From contig NZ_CAKKTM010000026.1 of NCBI RefSeq assembly GCF_920888515.1, forward strand, positions 1 to 58,683: 58,683 nt of DNA, read 5' to 3'. The translations under genes and the position numbers were made by a program. This DNA is from Protofrankia sp. CiP1_Cm_nod1. Its GTDB lineage: Bacteria; Actinomycetota; Actinomycetes; Frankiales; Frankiaceae. The notes under the pieces are model-generated. The model worked only from the letters and a program-made list of their open reading frames with translations. It was not told where the DNA came from and did not search any database. Each line of letters opens with the position of its first letter. Position 1 is the stretch's first letter. Shown piece by piece: positions 53,729 to 58,683 of the stretch.

Positions 53729-54292
53729 TCAGGTGATGGTGCGGCTGACCCGGACGAACAGGTGGTGGAAACCGGCGAAGCCGCCGAACAGGCCGCCGAT
53801 CTCAAGCACCTGGACGCGGGCCAGCCCGTCGGCGAGGATGATGTCCGAGGGCGGCAGGTTGGCCACGGCGTTGGCGAACGCCTCGTCGAAGCTGAGCTTG
53901 GACGACAGGCCGATGGCCTCCTCGGCTCCCGCCGGCGGAGCGGGCCGGTCGGCGCCACCGCGGACGGCCTCCACAAAGCTGACCAGGTCCTTGCCGGCGG
54001 GCTCGATGTCGACGTGGTCGGTGCCGTCGGCGTGATGGACCGTGATCGTGTCCTGGTCCTCGGGGTAGCGGACCGCCTCGGCGTAGCGGTACGGCGTGAC
54101 GTGCTGCGGGAAGATACCCGGCTTCGCGCGGCGCAGGAGATTGAACTGCTGCGGGAAGATGCGCAGCAGGCTCCTGGCGATGTCGACCTCGTAGCCGGGG
54201 CTGGGCAGCTCGCCTTCGGCGACGAGCAGCACGAACGGCCCCTCACGGAAGGCGCGTATCCGGGTCCGGCTCGCCAGTTCCCAACGACTCAT
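53729..54292 (-). CDS. Conserved hypothetical protein
   Basis: A 187-residue cytoplasmic protein with no domain I recognise. Blocks that look conserved: FVLLVAEGELPSPGYEVDI, the QHVTPYRYAEAVRYPEDQ stretch, and a hydrophobic C-terminus IGGLFGGFAGFHHLFVRV. A strong AGGAGGAG lies just before the ATG at 54292, so translation should be high. Monocistronic, convergent with the epimerase gene. Confidence 0.7.
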   Translation of the reverse strand: MSRWELASRTRIRAFREGPFVLLVAEGELPSPGYEVDIARSLLRIFPQQFNLLRRAKPGIFPQHVTPYRYAEAVRYPEDQDTITVHHADGTDHVDIEPAGKDLVSFVEAVRGGADRPAPPAGAEEAIGLSSKLSFDEAFANAVANLPPSDIILADGLARVQVLEIGGLFGGFAGFHHLFVRVSRTIT

Positions 54293-54505
54293 GACTCCTC
54301 CTGGTAATTGTCGGTCGCATCCGGGATGTGGCTTCTCCGCCACGGATATCTTCTTACTTTAGGCAACTGATCAGATACTATTGGCATATAGGCGACAGTT
54401 TTGCGCCTGCCGTGGGAACACGGTGTAGGCATATGTTGCCTGTAAGCAGATCACGAAAGCCCATGAGAGCCGTTCGGGGTGGCGGGTGTGGCCGTGAGCG
54501 CGCCG

Positions 54506-54537
54506 ATCGCGATCTACGGCACGATGTAGATCGCGAT
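54506..54537. other. 12-bp-stem inverted repeat
   Basis: ATCGCGATCTAC and its complement GTAGATCGCGAT around an 8-nt loop. The stem itself contains the self-complementary ATCGCGAT, so it may be a protein-binding site as well as a hairpin. Confidence 0.6.
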
Positions 54538-54598
54538 GTAGAGGCCCGACCGTGAGGCGGGGTTCCGGAGGGCTGGCGGTCCGCTTGATCCCGGTGGG

Positions 54599-54675
54599 CC
54601 CGCCTGCCCGCCTGCCCGCCTGCCCGCCTGCCCGCCTGCCCGCCTGCCCGCCTGCCCGCCTGCCCGCCTGCCCGC
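54599..54675. repeat. 8-bp tandem repeat, 9.6 copies
   Basis: Nine perfect copies of CCCGCCTG plus CCCGC. Non-coding. A perfect array of this length is likely variable between strains. Confidence 0.95.
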
Positions 54676-54849
54676 ACGGCGCGGTGGGTCTGTCGTCCTG
54701 GCCGGTATGACCGGCCTCTCATGGGAGTAGGAAAAGCTCCCTTATGGGTGATGCGGGATTCGTGACCGACATCACATGATGAGGTGCACCGCCGGACGGG
54801 GCCGTTCAGACCGATCAGACGGCTGCTCGCCCTGACGCAGGAGCCTCGC

Positions 54850-55152
54850 ATGACCGTCACGTACACGGGGTCCGCCTCGGCCGTCGGTGTCCCGGGCGAG
54901 ATCGCGCGGCATGTGGCGCTGCCCGAGGGGCGCCGGGGCGACGAGCCGCTCCGCACGGCGTACCGGCGGCGGCGGGAGAACGCGCCGCTGGCGGAAGCGC
55001 ACGTCGAGGGCTATGGCCCGATCCGGCTCATCACCAGGTACGCGGACATCGTGCGGGCCGAGAAGCAGCCGGCTGTTTTCGCCGCCGGCGGTGGCGGTGC
55101 GGGCGTCCGGCCATCGAATCCGTACCAGGCCCATACTCCCCGAGGAGATCTG
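54850..55152 (+). pseudogene. Cytochrome P450 N-terminal fragment
   Basis: The 101 codons read like the start of an actinobacterial P450: GEIARHVALPEGRRGDEPLRTAYRRRRENAPLA, YGPIRLITRYADIVRAEKQPAVFAAGGGG, and PSNPYQAHTP. Similarity stops there; the I-helix, ExxR and haem-Cys regions are absent. It has its own ATG and AGGAG, and is in frame with the next gene without a stop, so a fusion protein could be made. Confidence 0.72.
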
Positions 55153-55926
55153 TTGACACTCATTGTGAACCCACCGGCGCCTACGGACTCGTCGACGCGT
55201 CTCACGGTCAGCGACCGGATCGAACGCGCCTTTTCGGCGGTTGTGCCGATCGGCGTGCTCCTCATGTTCGTCGGCCTGCTGGTCGCCGGTTATATCCCGG
55301 CGCTGCCCGCCTACTGGTCCGCGGAGAAGGTCGCCGACTTCTATCGGGACAACACGAACCTCATCCGTTTCGGGATCATTCTGACGCTGGTCGGATTCAT
55401 GGTCTGGGGCCCGCTGATCACGGTGATCCTGCGTCAGATGTTACGTATCCGGCCGGAGCAGAAGGCCCTGGCCTACCTGCAGTTCGGCGCCGGCCTGGCG
55501 GCCTGGCAGTTCCTGTGGGTGCCGATGCTCGTCCTGGCGGCCGCCTCGTTCCGGCCGGAGCGCAGCCCCGAGGTGACGCAGACGCTGCACGACCTGGGCT
55601 GGATCCTGCTGTTCATGCCGTTCATGCCGTTCGTTCTGCAGAGCGGCGCCATCGCGCTGGCGGTGCTGCTGGACACCGGGCCGAAACCGGTCTTCCCGCG
55701 CTGGGTGGCCTACTTCAACGTGCTGGAGTGCTTCCTCTTCATGGCGGTGATCCTGATGCTGTTCTTCAAGACGGGGCCGTTCGCCTACCACGGCGTGCTG
55801 GTCTACTGGATCCCGCTGTTCATATTCGGTGTGTGGCTGCTCGTGATGGCATGGGCCACCTATCGGGGGGCCGTGGAGGAGCAGGCACGGCGGCTTGAGA
55901 GTGCCTCGGGCGCGTATGCGGGTTGA
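55153..55926 (+). CDS. Membrane protein of oxidase-like operon
   Basis: A 257-residue membrane protein with six helices and the segments FSAVVPIGVLLMFVGLLVAGYIPALPAYWSAEKVADFYRDN, FRPERSPEVTQTLHDLGWILLFMPFMP and YFNVLECFLFMAVILMLFF. TTG at 55153 is likely: GAGGAG is 5-6 nt upstream and residues before it are P450-like. It is not a classical oxidase subunit, but it is co-transcribed with subunit III- and IV-like genes, so it is probably part of the same membrane complex. It overlaps the next gene by 11 bp. Confidence 0.78.
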   Translation: MTLIVNPPAPTDSSTRLTVSDRIERAFSAVVPIGVLLMFVGLLVAGYIPALPAYWSAEKVADFYRDNTNLIRFGIILTLVGFMVWGPLITVILRQMLRIRPEQKALAYLQFGAGLAAWQFLWVPMLVLAAASFRPERSPEVTQTLHDLGWILLFMPFMPFVLQSGAIALAVLLDTGPKPVFPRWVAYFNVLECFLFMAVILMLFFKTGPFAYHGVLVYWIPLFIFGVWLLVMAWATYRGAVEEQARRLESASGAYAG

Positions 55927-56587
55927 ACGGCCGGCGTCGGCGTACCCGCCGTCGTCGGGCGCTCGGGCCGGCGCCCCCGGGCCGCGTGGCCACGTCCCGG
56001 ACGTGCCCGATGGCGGCGGTCATGCCCCACCCGCGCGTGCCCCGCATGTGCCCGGTGAGGCCGGTGTCTGGGTCCTCGTCCTCGGCGAGATGTCGATGTT
56101 CGGGGTGTTCTTTGCGATCTTCATGGACGCCCGTGCCGGTGACCGGGAGCTGTTCGCCCGGTCACAGCAGCATCTGGGCATCGCGATCGGGCTCGTCAAC
56201 ACGATAGTTCTTCTGGCGAGCTCGCTGTTCGTCGTACGGGCCGTCCAGGAGGTCCAGGCCGGTGGGTTCGGCCGGGCGTCGAGATTCTTCACGCTGGCGC
56301 TGTCCTGCGGCCTCGGATTCATGGGCGGAAAAGCTCTGGAGTACGGCGAGAAGCTGCACGCCGGCATTTATCCCGTGACGGACGCGTTCTACATGTACTA
56401 TTATGTGCTCACCGGGATACACGCTCTCCACGTCGCCGTCGGTATGTGTGTGCTCGCTTTTCTGCGGAAGGCGACGAGAAATCCGTCGCGTCGTCCGAAG
56501 GCCACGACGGTCGAGGCGTGCGCGTCCTACTGGCACATGGTGGATGTATTATGGATCGTTCTGTTCCCGTTGCTGTACCTCATCTGA
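55916..56587 (+). CDS. Cytochrome c oxidase subunit III-like protein
   Basis: A 223-residue subunit III family protein. After a 40-residue Pro/Gly-rich start, five helices follow with GVWVLVLGEMSMFGVFFAIFM, SQQHLGIAIGLVNTIVLLASS, AFYMYYYVLTGIHALHVAVGM and SYWHMVDVLWIVLFPLLYLI, all typical. No subunit I or II gene is near, so it serves an oxidase encoded elsewhere or an NO-reductase/monooxygenase-type complex that also uses this fold. Confidence 0.87.
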   Translation: MRVERPASAYPPSSGARAGAPGPRGHVPDVPDGGGHAPPARAPHVPGEAGVWVLVLGEMSMFGVFFAIFMDARAGDRELFARSQQHLGIAIGLVNTIVLLASSLFVVRAVQEVQAGGFGRASRFFTLALSCGLGFMGGKALEYGEKLHAGIYPVTDAFYMYYYVLTGIHALHVAVGMCVLAFLRKATRNPSRRPKATTVEACASYWHMVDVLWIVLFPLLYLI

Positions 56588-56597
56588 CGGCGATCTG

Positions 56598-56867
56598 ATG
56601 GCGCGCCCGCGCACGGTGGCCCCGGGCCGGCTGGTCCGGCTGGTGTTCGTGGGGCTCCTGCTGCTGACGGCCGGCTCGTCGTGGTTCGCCGAGTCCGAAA
56701 GCGCCCGCGGCGTCGCCACGACGGCGTTCGTCATGACCGTCGTGGCGGCGAAGCTCCACCTGGTCGGCATGCACTTCATGGAGCTCAGGCACGCCCCGTT
56801 CGCGCTGAAGCTCGCCTTCCACGGCTGGATCGTCCTGGTGTGGGGCCTCATAGTCGGCCTCAGCTGA
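56598..56867 (+). CDS. Cytochrome c oxidase subunit IV-like protein
   Basis: An 89-residue protein with three helices, of the prokaryotic COX4 type: VRLVFVGLLLLTAGSSWF, a middle helix AFVMTVVAAKLHLVGMHFMELRHAP, and WIVLVWGLIVGLS. ATG at 56598 is 10 bp after the subunit III gene. Last gene of the three-gene membrane operon. Confidence 0.82.
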   Translation: MARPRTVAPGRLVRLVFVGLLLLTAGSSWFAESESARGVATTAFVMTVVAAKLHLVGMHFMELRHAPFALKLAFHGWIVLVWGLIVGLS

Positions 56868-56883
56868 CCCGTCCAGCCGGCCC

Positions 56884-57180
56884 ATGAGCGCGCCCGGGCC
56901 GGAGGACTTCCGGCTCTGTTACGAGACGAATGTCCTCGGGCCGGTACGGATGATGCGTGCGTTCATCCCGCTGCTGCGGCGCTCGACGCTCCCGCGGGTC
57001 GTGATGGTGTCGAGCGGAATGGGCTCCCTTGCCATCACCACCGATCCCGCACGGTTGGAGCCGGGCATCGTCAGCCTCGTCCACCCGTCGTCGGAAGCCG
57101 CCCTGGATATGATCACAACTTCGCCAACGCCGCCTCGGCCAGGTGGCCTGTCAACAGGTCCGACGTGGAGTGCTTACTGC
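56884..57180 (+). pseudogene. Truncated short-chain dehydrogenase
   Basis: The frame matches the middle of an SDR (FRLCYETNVLGPVRMMRAFIPLLRRS, VVMVSSGMGSLAITTDPAR, LVHPSSEAALDMIT). The Rossmann N-terminus (TGxxxGIG) is missing. The catalytic YxxxK is replaced by HPSSE, and the C-terminus is lost where the VapC gene begins. Clearly a decayed remnant. Confidence 0.8.
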
Positions 57181-57590
57181 GGGACGGGCCGGCCGGGTGC
57201 TGTCGTGACCAGGCCGAGTTCTTCGGCGGTGGCGGCCAGGCGTCTGTCGTAGGTCACGAAGGCGCTGACTGTTTTCCCGGACGCGACGAGCTGGTCCGCG
57301 GTGGCGAGGTGAATAGCGTCCAGCGACCGTAGATGGGGGAAGGGGTAGGCGCCCGCGGTGGCTCGGACCGCGTCGTCGATGTCCAGGCGGTCAAGATGGG
57401 CGAGAACGCTGGCCACCGCCGCCAGCCGTGCTGGTTCCTCCCGGCGTAACGCCCGTGGGACTTCGACTTCGGCGAGTTTAGAAGTGATCACATGCTCGGC
57501 CGGTCGGGCGTTGAGCCATTCGGCCAGGGCGTCGCTCTCCAGCTCGGGCCTGATCAGCTTCACGATCGCGGAGGTGTCCAGATAGATCAC
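57174..57590 (-). CDS. vapC: VapC-family PIN-domain toxin
   Basis: A 138-residue PIN RNase with all acidic positions: IYLDTSAIVKLI (Asp), KLAEVEVPRAL (Glu), LRSLDAIHLATA (Asp) and FVTYDRRLAATA (Asp). It overlaps vapB by 4 bp and is expressed after it. Expected to cleave a specific RNA until neutralised by VapB. Confidence 0.9.
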   Translation of the reverse strand: MIYLDTSAIVKLIRPELESDALAEWLNARPAEHVITSKLAEVEVPRALRREEPARLAAVASVLAHLDRLDIDDAVRATAGAYPFPHLRSLDAIHLATADQLVASGKTVSAFVTYDRRLAATAEELGLVTTAPGRPVPQ

Positions 57591-57859
57591 CAGCGTTCCT
57601 CGTCGCGGAGCTGCCTGATCAGTTCGCCGGCTTCCAGGCCGCTGATCTGTGGCCCTTTCGGTGCGACGAAAGGGCCGGTGATGGTGGCCGGGGAGACTTT
57701 GCCCGCCGCGATCAGGTCGTCGAGCTCCCCGGGTGTCGCCGGCACGATACGGCCGATCACCTTGCCATGCCGGGTGATCTCGATGGTCTCGCCGCGCTCG
57801 ACGCGCGCGAGCACGCCCGCGGTGTCCTGGTTGAGCACCCGCACAGGTACCTGTTCCAC
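57587..57859 (-). CDS. vapB: Phd/YefM-type antitoxin (VapB)
   Basis: A 90-residue antitoxin. The N-terminal DNA-binding fold is MEQVPVRVLNQDTAGVLARVERGETIEITRHGKVIGRIVP; the C-terminal part (ISGLEAGELIRQLRDEERW) should wrap the toxin. First gene of the pair and probably autorepressor. The AT-richer 57865-57885 stretch is the likely operator. Confidence 0.9.
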   Translation of the reverse strand: MEQVPVRVLNQDTAGVLARVERGETIEITRHGKVIGRIVPATPGELDDLIAAGKVSPATITGPFVAPKGPQISGLEAGELIRQLRDEERW

Positions 57860-57983
57860 CGACTCATCGTAGTACGTGGGTAGTACTGTCCTGGTGTCGT
57901 CGCGGCGGAGGGTGACACGGCCATCGACGCCGGTCCTTCGTGACCGGCGTCGATGTCAGTAACATGAATGTTGGTCTTCGCGT

Positions 57984-58250
57984 GTGCATGAGGACTTCGT
58001 GGGCAGTGCCGAGGAGCTGGCGCGGCTGGCCGCCCACCTCGCGGCGGTCCGTGGCGGCCGGGGCCGGCTGGTCAGCGTGCGAGGGCGGCGCCAGGCCGGC
58101 AAGTCCAGGCTGATCAGCGAGTTCGTGCGCCGTACCGGCCTGCCGCAGACGTTCGTGACCGGGGCTCGTCAGGCGATCCCCCAGCGAGACCTCGACGGGT
58201 TCGTCGAGGACGCCCGGCTCGACTGCACGCTGCCCGGCGTCGACGGGCTC
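57984..58250 (+). pseudogene. Truncated archaeal-type AAA ATPase
   Basis: The 5' part of a DUF234-associated AAA ATPase: FVGSAEELARLAAHLAAVRGGRGRLVSVRGRRQAGKSRLISEFVRRTGLPQTFV, with the Walker A GRRQAGKSR. Similarity fades after TGARQAIPQRDLDGFV, and no Walker B or sensor is found, so this is a fragment. Nothing is recognised between 58251 and 58445. Confidence 0.65.
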
Positions 58251-58445
58251 GCCGCCGGCGGCTTCACCACCTGGGGCACACAAAGGTGGGTTGGAGCGTG
58301 GTCGCCATACGGGACCCGGAGCGCATGGCAGGTAAGGATGGCTCGGCTGGCGAAGCTGGCGAACAACCAGCAGTTCAATGATCCCCGCGCGGGCGGGGCC
58401 GCAGCCCGGTGGGCGTCCGGGATCGGCTGTCGAGGTCGCGGTGGG

Positions 58446-58683
58446 TTACGGCGGCGGCGCTGTTGGCCGGGCCAGTGGCGGGAGTGGGCCCCAGGTCTCG
58501 GCCGGTAGCCGGACGAGCCGGCCGCCGCGCGGCACAAGCCACCCAAGCCACCGCCACGCCTCGGGCGAGGCACCGAGCAGCTCGTCTCGGGATGCCGACC
58601 AGACCGCCAGCTCCCCGTCGGGAAGCTGCTCAAGACACCAGCCGACCGGCTGCCCGGTGGCGCTGTCCCAGATGCGGGCGGTG
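58446..58683 (-). CDS. WD40-repeat protein, C-terminal end (partial)
   Basis: The last 79 codons of a minus-strand gene that continues beyond the window. The first residues, TARIWDSATGQPVGW, are the end of a WD40 blade, and the tail LLGASPEAWRWLGW...LVRLPAET is typical of large actinobacterial WD40 proteins with N-terminal effector or NTPase domains, which would lie outside the window. Confidence 0.65.
   Translation of the reverse strand, partial: TARIWDSATGQPVGWCLEQLPDGELAVWSASRDELLGASPEAWRWLGWLVPRGGRLVRLPAETWGPLPPLARPTAPPP

Larger units (their letters stand above)
54293..54849. other. Intergenic with hairpin and tandem repeat
   Basis: Contains an AT-rich stretch (54340-54440) with AGGCAAC and GTTGCCT in opposite orientation, probably promoter and operator DNA, then the hairpin at 54506-54537 and the 8-bp repeat at 54599-54675. 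No gene is seen. AGGAG at 54839 serves the ATG at 54850. Confidence 0.5.

Noticed and set aside
54599..54675. Regular short repeats suggesting CRISPR
   Set aside because: It is a pure 8-bp tandem array without spacers.
57984..58508. A functional 174-residue ATPase
   Set aside because: Only the N-terminal Walker A region resembles the family; the rest of the frame is Arg/Gly noise without Walker B.

Overview
The window is high-GC actinobacterial DNA. GC-rich third codon positions, many GTG/TTG starts, GTGA/ATGA gene overlaps, tRNA genes without an encoded CCA, and actinobacterial families (SCO5389-like protein, F420-type PPOX, DUF2637/SpdB-like transfer protein, GT-C mannosyltransferase, Gly-rich/YVTN secreted protein) point to a filamentous actinomycete. 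A Frankia-like organism is my best guess, from gene content only.

Layout. 0.5-12 kb: chromosomal and accessory genes (malate:quinone oxidoreductase, PPOX enzyme, TMEM175 channel, a PIN-domain module, an ABM monooxygenase, a 1171-residue secreted Gly-rich/seven-bladed-propeller protein and a second secreted repeat protein) mixed with IS5 remnants. 12.3-41.7 kb: a tRNA-Phe-anchored genomic island. A 46-bp copy of the 3' half of tRNA-Phe lies at 13634-13679, the intact tRNA-Phe at 41662-41735, and a 44/46 copy at 12302-12347. Each copy is preceded by a related arm motif, which suggests tandem accretion of integrative elements. The small left segment carries hicAB. The 28-kb segment carries a SpdB-like protein and a large metal-homeostasis and RiPP cargo. 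41.7-58.7 kb: tRNA-Phe and tRNA-Asp, a secreted protein, a chloroperoxidase-like hydrolase, an S4 protein, a GT-C transferase, a molybdopterin oxidoreductase pair, a methyltransferase/two-glycosyltransferase operon with a divergent two-component system and an epimerase, a cytochrome-oxidase-like operon whose first gene is fused to a P450 fragment, a VapBC pair, and a WD40 protein cut by the window edge.

The most interesting part is the island cargo (14.9-40.8 kb). On the minus strand, a 62-residue peptide made almost entirely of two near-identical 27-residue repeats (25011-25199) is followed by a hairpin, a putative leader-binding protein, a CocE/NonD-type hydrolase, two YcaO proteins, a FecBCD-type ABC importer and an MFS exporter. 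This looks like a RiPP cluster with its own uptake system. The rest of the island is metal homeostasis: znuA-znuC-znuB-znuB-zur, a COG0523 (CobW/ZNG1-type) GTPase operon with a GTPase-dead paralogue, a CooC-like ATPase, a His-rich peptide, an NmtR-like/P1B-4 ATPase pair and a CmtR-like/CDF pair. Six Zur-box-like operators (9-11 of 15 matches to the core I recall for actinobacterial Zur) lie before znuA, the COG0523 operon, the CooC-like gene, the His-rich peptide, the ABC importer and the RiPP precursor.

Working hypothesis: the island encodes a zinc-starvation response that includes a ribosomally made zincophore or zinc-related peptide with dedicated export and re-import. The gene families and repeats are seen in the sequence. 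Zur control and the zinc role are inference.
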